The position numbers and the translations under genes are program-made. Shown piece after piece: positions 8,460 through 14,391 of a stretch of 45,121 nt of DNA (its first letter is position 1; every line of letters begins with the position of its first letter). The stretch is from Chryseobacterium contaminans (GTDB lineage: Bacteria > Bacteroidota > Bacteroidia > Flavobacteriales > Weeksellaceae). Location of the stretch: assembly GCF_001684955.1 (NCBI RefSeq), contig NZ_MAYF01000135.1, positions 1 to 45,121 of the forward strand, written 5' to 3'. The notes beneath the pieces are model-generated. The model was not told where the DNA came from, did not search any database, and worked only from the letters and a program-made list of their open reading frames with translations.

Positions 8460-8939
8460 TTAATGCTCTACATTCTTAAATTCTGAATTTACTTTCCATA
8501 ATCTGTATTCTATAGTCCAATTTTCAGGGATATAAAATGGAATTGTATAATATCCATTATACTCCCTAAAAATGTTTTGAGAACTTAAAATTTTCTTTTT
8601 AACTTTCTTGGATTCTTTGCAGTTAGATTTGTTAAAGGTGAAGATATCTACTGGTATTTCTTTAGGTAATACATAATAAGGGTATCTGTAAGGTGGAATT
8701 GCATATTTGTTTTCTAAATTCTTACTGTTAAAACTAAAATCCTGAACATCTGAGCATTCAGAAACCTCTATTTCCATCCCAAATTTTATTTCCACTTTAT
8801 AATCTTTGTCATTCTCAATTTTCGGAAGTTTAAGGTCAACTCTTTTCATTCCTTTTTCAGGTTCAGGATAATTGGGCTTTTCTTGCGAATATATGTTTAA
8901 TGAATACAGAATAGAAAAGAATAGGATTACATTTTTCAT
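8460..8939 (-). CDS. eco: Ecotin-family serine-protease inhibitor
   Basis: Start ATG 8939 (MKNVILFFS) gives a 159-residue protein with a clean signal peptide ending I-Y-S-Q; a start at 8987 would put 16 residues before it. The mature part follows E. coli ecotin: Y-P-E-P-E-K-G-M-K-R matches YPQAEKGMKR, then K-V-E-I-K-F-G-M-E-I-E-V-S-E-C62, P-Y-Y-V, a loop ending at C107, I-P-F-Y-I-P-E-N-W, and Y-R-L-W-K-V matching YRVWKAE. C62 and C107 correspond to the ecotin disulfide Cys50-Cys87. By counting back from the Cys the primary-site loop is F-N-K-S-N-C, which would put Lys104 at P1 instead of Met84. Ecotins are periplasmic dimers that block trypsin-fold proteases such as trypsin, elastase and cathepsin G. 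Identity comes from motif order; confidence is good but sequence identity is modest. Confidence 0.82.
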   Translation of the reverse strand: MKNVILFFSILYSLNIYSQEKPNYPEPEKGMKRVDLKLPKIENDKDYKVEIKFGMEIEVSECSDVQDFSFNSKNLENKYAIPPYRYPYYVLPKEIPVDIFTFNKSNCKESKKVKKKILSSQNIFREYNGYYTIPFYIPENWTIEYRLWKVNSEFKNVEH

Positions 8940-9008
8940 GGCAAATTTTATTTTTATTATTGGTTCAAAATCTGAAAACTTGAGCATGTGGATGAGAAAG
9001 TTATAATT

Positions 9009-9587
9009 TTAATTTACTGGTGCAAAATCTGAGGGATTTTGTGTATTAGCTGTTTGTTCTTCCAACATTTGTTTTATTTCTTTTAGCATTTTTTCTTTTA
9101 CAATATACGTTTTCGCAAATTTGTTGTTGAGATACATATTAAAGTTCATTACAGTTTTCCAAACTCCGGTTCTGTCTTGGTGGTCTGTAAATGTGGGAAA
9201 AAGATTGATTAAACAAAGAATATTTCGTTTTAATGACCTTGATAATGAGGGCTTGTGCGCAAAATCATCAACTACAATTAGCCTAAATATTTTTTTTCCT
9301 AAAGTTTTTCCAAATATGGTTTCGCAGATTGCTCCATATACTATAACTATTGCAATAGAGATTAGTAAACTTTGAAGGACTGTAAGGTTGAAAAGAAAAA
9401 TTAAGATTAAAATCCACGGAAGTATATCAATAGTTTTTGCAAATAATCTTTGGGTTTCACTATTCTTAAAATATGGATTGTATTTGAAGTCATACTCATA
9501 TTCTTCAAAAATTCTATGCCCATATTTGTCAGCCATTCTTGATGGTCTATGGATGATTCTGTGAACTTTTAACTCTGATATTCTCAA
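9009..9587 (-). CDS. RDD-family membrane protein
   Basis: About 192 residues. The R-L-F-A-K-T-I-D-I-L-P-W segment holds the Arg/Asp of the first RDD helix, followed by two or three membrane segments and G-K-T-L-G-K-K-I-F-R-L-I-V-V-D, which is the typical RDD loop before the third helix. RDD proteins are of uncertain function; some are proposed transporters. The start is uncertain: no ATG precedes residue 18 (ATG at 9536), while a TTG at 9587 gives M-R-I-S-E-L-K-V. That N-terminal part is rich in conserved-looking polar residues leading into the RDD domain, so the TTG is preferred. It lies in the same orientation as its neighbours, probably in one operon. Confidence 0.78.
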   Translation of the reverse strand: MRISELKVHRIIHRPSRMADKYGHRIFEEYEYDFKYNPYFKNSETQRLFAKTIDILPWILILIFLFNLTVLQSLLISIAIVIVYGAICETIFGKTLGKKIFRLIVVDDFAHKPSLSRSLKRNILCLINLFPTFTDHQDRTGVWKTVMNFNMYLNNKFAKTYIVKEKMLKEIKQMLEEQTANTQNPSDFAPVN

Positions 9588-9619
9588 TGGTTATGGTTTA
9601 GAATGATTTTCAGTTGTTG

Positions 9620-10123
9620 TTATTTATTTTCTGCCAGTAATTTTAAGGAAACTAAATAATCAGTATCAAAATCAATGGTTCTTATTTTTTCTTTTGTAAA
9701 TTCTCTGTTTTTGTCCCAATTTGCGTTCAAATCAATCCAGGTTAAAATAATTTTCTTATCCGTAAGCTTTTTTAATTTTCCAGGATAAATTGCATCATCT
9801 CTTTTCTTAGTCAAACTGAGAATTCCAAAGTTTTTGTTGATACTTTCAGCTATTGAATCAAAATTTTTAAGCGATATTTTATGTATTTTCTTGTCAACAG
9901 AAATACCTTTTAATTTCATTGCTTTTTCTACAAATTCAGTCTCATCATTTGTAGTAATATTTTTGATATTACAATTTTTTATGACAGAATATCCATCTAA
10001 AACAAAATCAACAGGATTGGATTTGATTAAAAACCAATCTTTGCTATAGTTAATTAAAATTCCTTTTTGTGGTTCTTTATCCTCAAATTCAATGATAATA
10101 AGTTTATTTAATAATTTTTTCAT
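9620..10123 (-). CDS. Hypothetical cytosolic protein, possibly two small beta-barrel repeats
   Basis: A 167-residue soluble protein with no signal peptide or membrane segment. The first half (L-N-K-L-I-I-I-E-F, then G-I-L-I-N-Y-S-K-D-W-F-L-I) and the second half (K-L-K-K-L-T-D-K-K-I-I-L-T-W-I) both look like short five-stranded beta modules of the Sm-like kind; the resemblance is visual only and could be coincidental. I do not recognise a named family. ATG 10123 is the first in frame. It precedes the RDD gene by 32 bases on the same strand. Confidence 0.7.
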   Translation of the reverse strand: MKKLLNKLIIIEFEDKEPQKGILINYSKDWFLIKSNPVDFVLDGYSVIKNCNIKNITTNDETEFVEKAMKLKGISVDKKIHKISLKNFDSIAESINKNFGILSLTKKRDDAIYPGKLKKLTDKKIILTWIDLNANWDKNREFTKEKIRTIDFDTDYLVSLKLLAENK

Positions 10124-10217
10124 GGGTATAATTTAAATGTGAAAGCAAGTTATTTTAGGATCGATTATAATCACAGCCAAAGTGATGCATTAGCGAAGTA
10201 TTTGCAGTGAGTACGTT

Positions 10218-11123
10218 CTAGTTAATATCTGCCACCTGTATACTTTTAAGAGCTGAGCTGGTTACAGAGGTTGTACTTCCCCCGATGATGTATAATTTAT
10301 TGTTATAGACTTCCGCTGCAGCATGTCTTCTGGGAATCATATTGGAGGACAACTGATGTAGTGTATTGGTTGTAGTATCAAAATAAGCCAGAAAATTTTG
10401 ATTATTAACCCCACCAACAATAAAAATTTTATTACCGGATACCGCTAATGAGTGTCCGTATATACCGGAAGGCATTGTATATTGATGGGTCCAGAGATTG
10501 GTTTTGAGGTCATAAACATTAATCAGGCGGGATGGGGTACCATTAAAACCACCAATCACATAAAGCTTATCATTTACAATTTTACCTTTTGTTTCTCTGG
10601 CGGTGGGCATATCGGGTAATGGATTCCATGTATTGGAAGCAATATCATAATACTGGAATTTATCAGAGAAAACAGTGGTTTTGGCTCCGCTTAATCCGCT
10701 GCCACCGAATACATATATTTTTCCGTTATGGATGGCCGAACCTGCATTTCCCGTATACGAACGGTTCACAGCTCCCTTCGTTACTTTCTGGGTTTCAAGG
10801 TCTACAATTTCAAGATGGCTGTTTCCCCAACCGTTAAAAATATAGATTTTATTATCGTAAGTCTCCGAATTAGCAAATTTTTTGGTCAGTAGAGTAGCAT
10901 TGAGAATACTCCATTTGTTATCTGTAATATTATATTTCTCAATATAATTAGCGTCACCTCTTTTTTCCTGATAACCATTGCTTACATAGATATTATCATT
11001 CACGATTACACTGGATGCAGCACCTCTGTCTGCAGACATATTAGCAAGGCTTTTAAAATGAAGTGTCTGTGCATGGCTGAATAATGAGCCTAAAAATGAA
11101 AGGAGTAATAACTTTGTTTTCAA
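10218..11123 (-). CDS. Secreted kelch-repeat beta-propeller protein
   Basis: A 301-residue protein with signal peptide MKTKLLLLSFLGSLFSHAQ. It is built from about six kelch repeats of roughly 45-50 residues, each with a G-G or near-G-G pair and a following Y...W (for example N-G-K-I-Y-V-F-G-G-S, N-D-K-L-Y-V-I-G-G-F, N-N-K-L-Y-I-I-G-G-S). This predicts a six-bladed propeller, usually a ligand- or glycan-binding scaffold; sialate mutarotase NanM is one known kelch enzyme, but nothing specific marks that here. The start is a TTG at 11123 in the context ACCATTGAAAAC: an ATG start would lose the signal peptide. No partner gene is obvious. Confidence 0.85.
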   Translation of the reverse strand: MKTKLLLLSFLGSLFSHAQTLHFKSLANMSADRGAASSVIVNDNIYVSNGYQEKRGDANYIEKYNITDNKWSILNATLLTKKFANSETYDNKIYIFNGWGNSHLEIVDLETQKVTKGAVNRSYTGNAGSAIHNGKIYVFGGSGLSGAKTTVFSDKFQYYDIASNTWNPLPDMPTARETKGKIVNDKLYVIGGFNGTPSRLINVYDLKTNLWTHQYTMPSGIYGHSLAVSGNKIFIVGGVNNQNFLAYFDTTTNTLHQLSSNMIPRRHAAAEVYNNKLYIIGGSTTSVTSSALKSIQVADIN

Positions 11124-11236
11124 TGGTGTTAATGCTTGGTATTTATTTAAGTTTCTTTAATTGAATAGTGTGGTTTAAAGATAGGAAAAAGTTGAAGAGA
11201 TTTTTCTAAAATTGCTTTTAGTTAAAATGAGCCGCT

Positions 11237-11260
11237 ATCCGAAGTTTCTTGACTTCGGAT
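11237..11260. repeat. Hairpin half of the composite two-hairpin repeat, copy 2
   Basis: Inverted arms ATCCGAAGT (11237-11245) and ACTTCGGAT (11252-11260). The same kind of hairpin (TCTCCGAA/TTCGGAGA) lies at 14259-14287. In both places an AT-rich spacer follows and then the GCAAAGTC hairpin, so the two hairpins belong to one repeat unit. Confidence 0.6.
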
Positions 11261-11261
11261 G

Positions 11262-11299
11262 ATTTATTTTATTTTATTTTATTTTATTTTATTTTATTT
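11262..11299. repeat. Pentanucleotide tandem repeat (ATTTT)n
   Basis: About seven and a half copies of ATTTT between the two hairpins of the composite repeat. It lies in the spacer between the kelch gene start and the end of the SMI1/KNR4 gene, so no reading frame is affected. Such tracts are prone to length change by slippage. Confidence 0.85.
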
Positions 11300-11300
11300 C

Positions 11301-11339
11301 CGCAAAGTCGGGAGACTTTGCAGGGCAGGGATTTTTTTT
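11301..11339. repeat. Dispersed 3'-end repeat, copy 2
   Basis: Core CGCAAAGTCGGGAGACTTTG forms a perfect CAAAGTC/GACTTTG hairpin with loop GGGA, followed by CAGGGCAGGGA and a run of T. Same family as 6711-6743 and 14319-14356. It sits 3' of the SMI1/KNR4 gene (11403-12005). Confidence 0.65.
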
Positions 11340-11402
11340 CAGCGCAACATTTTTCTGATATTTGAAGTGTATTGACTTTGTGATATATTCAGATGGAAAT
11401 GT

Positions 11403-12005
11403 TTATTTGTCTATTTTTTTATTCCAAAATGAATTGGGATCAATTTTTTTTGGCCTTATATATCCAAAAGAAAAAATATCCTGTGCAATTCCCATTGATA
11501 AATTGTCTCCCCAAAGTATGATATCATTGCCAAACATTGAAAGAGTAACCTCTTCATTATTTATTATTAAAAACCGATGCCCTAAATAGGGAAATATGGA
11601 AGGAACATTTTGATCTTTAACAATATCTTCAGTCACTTTATTGGCTTCCATTATCCACTCAATTGTTGATTTAATTATTGGAATGTCATCGGGGTATGAA
11701 TAAAATATAGGACCAAAATCAATTTCTCCCTCACCCCCATTATTATCCATACCTGGTCTATCAAGCCCATTCATTGTTCTGTAATAGTTTTTTAATGACT
11801 CTGGAAAGGTTATATTCAATTGCTTCTGGAAATCTTCCAATTCAGTTTCGGATAAGCCTTTTTTCCATTTGCTTCCTTCCTGAATTTGCAATCCCCAGCA
11901 GCAGTCTTGTAGCTCAACTTTTCTCCAATATTTTTCACTTTCTTTTTTTATCCGCTGAAAACTTGAAATTGAATTGTCCAGTTTTTTAAACTGTCTTTTT
12001 TTCAT
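11403..12005 (-). CDS. SMI1/KNR4-family protein (immunity-type)
   Basis: A 200-residue cytosolic protein with the SUKH core L-S-E-T-E-L-E-D-F-Q-K-Q-L-N, F-P-E-S-L-K-N-Y-Y at about residues 94-102, and N-G-L-D-R. Late segments F-P-Y-L-G-H-R-F-L-I and M-F-G-N-D-I-I-L-W-G-D-N-L fit the second half of the domain. The family serves mainly as immunity against polymorphic nuclease or deaminase toxins. As with 6231-6641, no toxin is next to it. ATG 12005 is the first start and lies downstream of a lipoprotein gene on the same strand. Confidence 0.8.
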   Translation of the reverse strand: MKKRQFKKLDNSISSFQRIKKESEKYWRKVELQDCCWGLQIQEGSKWKKGLSETELEDFQKQLNITFPESLKNYYRTMNGLDRPGMDNNGGEGEIDFGPIFYSYPDDIPIIKSTIEWIMEANKVTEDIVKDQNVPSIFPYLGHRFLIINNEEVTLSMFGNDIILWGDNLSMGIAQDIFSFGYIRPKKIDPNSFWNKKIDK

Positions 12006-12113
12006 GGTTTTTTATAGTTGTCAGAAGTCTCTTGACTTTAGATTTTGTTAAAAAGGTTTACAATGAATATCCAATATATTCTTTTCATTACTTTTCAATC
12101 TTTTGATTGGGTT

Positions 12114-12608
12114 TTAAATTTTTTTGAGATAAATTCTTTTGTTTTTCCATCGGGGGCCAAAAAATAAAAACTTGCTTTGATTAGTGTATACTTTTGATTT
12201 CTTTTTCAATTGACCGTTTTTAATTCCGTAAGCAAAAAGTTTATTTCCTTGAATTTTATATTTTAAATGATAGTTGATTCCGTTTTCACTTTTTAAATCA
12301 TAATGATGATAGTTGCCGGATAATATATCGGATATTGTCATTGAATCATGAACATATTCTACCTCTCCTTTATTTTTATTGAATTTTAAATATAGATCAT
12401 GACCGCTTATTTTATAAAAGCCAGAAAGTTCTGTATGCTGGAGATCTCCAGAAAATACATAATTAAATTCATTGTTATTTTTTAGATCAATCTTAGTAAC
12501 AAAGAAACCCAATTCAGCCTTATTTGTTTTGTAAACTCCCTGCAAGTCCTTTTGTGGTTTACAAGAGAAAAGAAGTAATAAAATTAAAATTAGATTGAAG
12601 ATTTTCAT
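12114..12608 (-). CDS. Small lipoprotein of unknown function, beta-rich
   Basis: Start ATG 12608 (MKIFNLILI) gives a 164-residue lipoprotein with lipobox L-L-F-S-C at residues 12-16. A TTG three codons upstream is unneeded. The mature part shows alternating strands (G-V-Y-K-T, N-E-F-N-Y-V-F-S-G-D, G-F-Y-K-I-S-G-H-D-L-Y-L-K-F) similar to lipocalin-like or other small beta-barrel lipoproteins; I cannot assign a family. Expected in the periplasmic face of a membrane. It lies between the SMI1/KNR4 gene and the 12660 gene on one strand. Confidence 0.72.
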   Translation of the reverse strand: MKIFNLILILLLLFSCKPQKDLQGVYKTNKAELGFFVTKIDLKNNNEFNYVFSGDLQHTELSGFYKISGHDLYLKFNKNKGEVEYVHDSMTISDILSGNYHHYDLKSENGINYHLKYKIQGNKLFAYGIKNGQLKKKSKVYTNQSKFLFFGPRWKNKRIYLKKI

Positions 12609-12659
12609 GGTATTCAAATATACATGATTTTAAATAGTGGATGTCCCCAATATGTGTTT

Positions 12660-13184
12660 TTATATTTTCTCTTTCCTTTCAATAATAAGGTACGCTGCAT
12701 CCAGCATTTTAATCATATGAATATATGGGTTTATCATGTTCCTTTCCGGTAGTTTGTCATAGATTCCCATTGAGAAATAAACCATCCCGGAAATAAAATA
12801 ATCAAATTCCTTGATGCTGTACTCTTTGAATGCTTTTTTAAAGACCAACAACGGATTTTGGTATTCTTTCTCAGAAAGCAAGCCAAGAGCCAGCGGTGAA
12901 ACATCTTCCAACTGAGTATTGACCACAAATTTCTTTTCTTTCAGTATTAGGAAATAGCTTGCACGGACAAATGACCGCATCGCCTGGTGAAAATGATAAA
13001 TGACGGAAGGATCTTCTTTTATCCAGCTATTTCTTTTAAGGGCATAGCTCATAATGGTGTTTAAAAGCTCTTTGGTGGCTGTCAGATCATTGAGCTGAAA
13101 AAACGTCTCCATCTGCTGTAAGCCACAATGCTTCTTCCGGCCTTTCCCAAGCCGGGATTGAAGGTCTGTTCTGATTTTTTTCAT
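12660..13184 (-). CDS. Hypothetical protein, mostly helical
   Basis: A 174-residue protein with a strongly basic N-terminus (K-K-I-R-T-D-L-Q-S-R-L-G-K-G-R-K-K-H) and an otherwise helical sequence rich in Phe, Tyr and Leu. No signal peptide, no clear membrane helix, no motif I recognise. The central part with Y-H-F-H-Q-A-M-R-S-F-V-R and a C-terminal helical stretch look like a compact all-alpha fold. Start ATG 13184 is well placed. It borders the palindrome-rich region 13185-14026 and may be the first gene of the minus-strand run below it. Confidence 0.72.
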   Translation of the reverse strand: MKKIRTDLQSRLGKGRKKHCGLQQMETFFQLNDLTATKELLNTIMSYALKRNSWIKEDPSVIYHFHQAMRSFVRASYFLILKEKKFVVNTQLEDVSPLALGLLSEKEYQNPLLVFKKAFKEYSIKEFDYFISGMVYFSMGIYDKLPERNMINPYIHMIKMLDAAYLIIERKEKI

Positions 13185-13251
13185 GAGTGTGTATTTTTAT
13201 CGGTGATGTATTTTTAATAATTTTTTTAACACTATATACAGTTTACATCAC

Positions 13252-13326
13252 TGTCATTCTGACGAAGGAAGAATCTCATAATATGACCTAGATTCTTCAT
13301 TTCACTTCGTTACATTCAGAATGACA
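13252..13326. repeat. Imperfect palindromic element (TGTCATTCTGA ends)
   Basis: The left arm starts TGTCATTCTGACGAAGGAAG and ends GAATCT at 13276; the right arm runs from AGATTCTTC (13290) through CACTTCG to TCAGAATGACA (13326). Read in reverse complement the right arm matches the left with an 8-9 base insertion. This is the form of the widespread GTCATTCTGA-type intergenic palindromes of many bacterial genomes. Confidence 0.75.
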
Positions 13327-13380
13327 GAGTCATAATAATAAGATAACAGCATTAGTGAATTGTATGTAATTACCTTTTTT

Positions 13381-13513
13381 AAACCATTAAGAGCTTTTTA
13401 AGTAATGAAGAATAGTTAAGATCATAGCTAAAACTATGTGTTCAGCGGGCTGCTTCATCCATCTTTGATGGATCTTAACTTATCTTATTCTCTTTATTTT
13501 TCTTAATGGTTTT
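13381..13513. repeat. Large imperfect inverted repeat with an inner hairpin
   Basis: Arms of about 43 bases: 13381-13423 starts AAACCATTAAGA and ends GTTAAGATC; 13471-13513 starts GATCTTAAC and ends TCTTAATGGTTTT. The arms match with scattered differences. Inside lies a perfect hairpin ATCCATC-TTT-GATGGAT (13457-13473). The right arm continues into a T-rich tract, so a plus-strand RNA would end like an intrinsic terminator. Could be a palindromic repeat or a small structured RNA. Confidence 0.55.
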
Positions 13514-13524
13514 AATTTTTTGTT

Positions 13525-13741
13525 TTATTGTACAATTTTACTGTCCGTAAAGGAATAAGTTCTGAACTTTCTGCCCATACAAGCCCAATGGATATGATAG
13601 AATTTGTGTTTTTCTAAAAGCCCTAAAGCCGCAATGGATTGTACACCCCATTGTACCGTATCATGATACTTTATGTGGTAAAGCAGGCTTAGAAAAAGAT
13701 AATTGTAGAAAAGCAGAACAGCATGAAAATAAAAACGGCAT
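13525..13741 (-). pseudogene. Possible small coding remnant
   Basis: The minus-strand frame ending at the TAA at 13525-13527 is open for 93 codons back to 13806 but has no usable start. Its C-terminal half has a plausible protein look (T-V-Q-W-G-V-Q-S-I-A-A-L-G-L-L-E-K-H-K-F-Y, then W-A-C-M-G-R-K-F). Another frame begins with ATG at 13741 (MPFLFSCCSAFLQ) and stops at a TGA after 26 codons, so a frameshifted gene from 13741 to 13525 is one reading. Most of the upstream part of the open frame overlaps the palindrome at 13743-13875. Family unknown. Confidence 0.3.
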
Positions 13742-13742
13742 G

Positions 13743-13903
13743 AGACTCTACAATATCTGTAATAGGGGTACTGGTATACCTTGAGACAGATAAGGAGAGC
13801 CCACGCCTAGGTCGTGAGCTTCCTGCTTATCTTCTTGTCTCTTAAAAATTACCAGTTTTCTATTACAAGATTCTAAGCAATAGCTTCTATATTTCTTTGA
13901 AGT
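13743..13903 (-). ncRNA. Candidate 6S-like structured RNA
   Basis: A long imperfect hairpin is formed by matching blocks in order: AGACTCTA/AGATTCT ends, TGTAATA (13758-13764) with TATTACA (13861-13867), ACTGGTA (13770-13776) with TACCAGT (13850-13856), GAGACA (13783-13788) with TGTCTC (13836-13841), GATAAG (13789-13794) with CTTATC (13826-13831), CACG with CGTG around a CCTAGG centre. Between the blocks lie internal bulges, including a bubble at 13777-13782 / 13842-13849. The minus-strand promoter at 13908-13939 would start transcription near 13901-13903 and read through the whole structure. A long rod with an internal bubble is the shape of 6S RNA, which binds RNA polymerase holoenzyme; a 6S family is described in Flavobacteria. 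The identity is inferred from shape only. Confidence 0.4.
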
Positions 13904-13907
13904 ATCG

Positions 13908-13939
13908 CAAAGCTACATTTATTGTAGCTTATTGTACAA
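13908..13939 (-). promoter_or_regulatory. Flavobacterial-type promoter for the palindromic RNA
   Basis: On the minus strand TTG (13939-13937), a 21-base spacer, and TAGCTTTG (13915-13908) match the Bacteroidota vegetative promoter form TTG-N17-23-TAnnTTTG. The expected start point is about 13901-13903, just ahead of the rod-shaped structure at 13743-13875. Confidence 0.55.
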
Positions 13940-14026
13940 ATATAATATAATTTTTGAATTGTAGGTTAATTCAACTACATTTTTTTATTGTAAACTTTCC
14001 AAATTGCTTTGATAATGGTATTTGCA

Positions 14027-14251
14027 ATGGATAGAATTGAATTTCGAATAGCTTTTGGTAAAAGAGTTGAAAAATTTAGAAAGAAGATGGGATTAAGCTA
14101 TCGTGAGTTAGCTCAAAAATGTGATGTAGACCATAGTAATATCAGCAAAATTGAAAAAGGAGAAGTTGATTTAAGAATTTCAACAATACAGGAACTAGCT
14201 AAAGGTTTGGAAGTTCATCCGCAAGAATTGTTTGATTTTAAAATAGAATAA
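14027..14251 (+). CDS. XRE-family helix-turn-helix regulator
   Basis: A 74-residue protein that is almost only a Cro/C1-type HTH domain. Residues run F-G-K-R-V-E-K-F-R, then L-S-Y-R-E-L-A-Q-K-C-D-V-D-H-S-N-I-S-K-I-E-K-G, which are helices 2 and 3, and end with L-A-K-G-L-E-V-H-P-Q-E-L-F. It should bind DNA as a dimer. The ATG at 14027 starts just before the first helix; an ATG at 14015 and a TTG at 14009 are alternatives. It is the only plus-strand gene between 1 and 23 kb. Its 3' neighbour on the other strand is the PLD/HEPN pair, so it could be their regulator or a stand-alone repressor; distance and orientation leave both open. Confidence 0.88.
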   Translation: MDRIEFRIAFGKRVEKFRKKMGLSYRELAQKCDVDHSNISKIEKGEVDLRISTIQELAKGLEVHPQELFDFKIE

Positions 14252-14258
14252 AAAGCCA

Positions 14259-14294
14259 ATCTCCGAAGTCTTCAGATTTCGGAGATTAGTTTTT
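14259..14294. terminator. Stem-loop after the XRE gene (also first hairpin of composite repeat, copy 3)
   Basis: Arms AATCTCCGAA (14259-14268) and TTCGGAGATT (14278-14287) with loop GTCTTCAGA-type sequence, followed by AGTTTTTAA. It lies 8 bases past the XRE stop and can end that transcript. The same hairpin form occurs at 11237-11260. Confidence 0.7.
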
Positions 14295-14318
14295 AATAGA
14301 CTAGTTTTTATTTTATTG

Positions 14319-14356
14319 GCGCTAGGTCAGGAGACTTTGTGCAGCGGAGATTTTTA
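14319..14356. repeat. Dispersed 3'-end repeat, copy 3
   Basis: GCGCTAGGTCAGGAGACTTT then GTGCAGCGGAGATTTTTA. Copies at 6711 and 11301 share GTC-GGGAG-GACTTTG and the CAGCGG(A/G)GA tail. It lies between the convergent XRE and PLD genes. Confidence 0.6.
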
Positions 14357-14391
14357 TATGAAAGTACTAGTTATTAACGTCGATATTCTTA

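Noticed and set aside
13185..14026. CRISPR array
   Set aside because: The repeats are inverted and imperfect, not evenly spaced direct repeats; no cas gene is seen.
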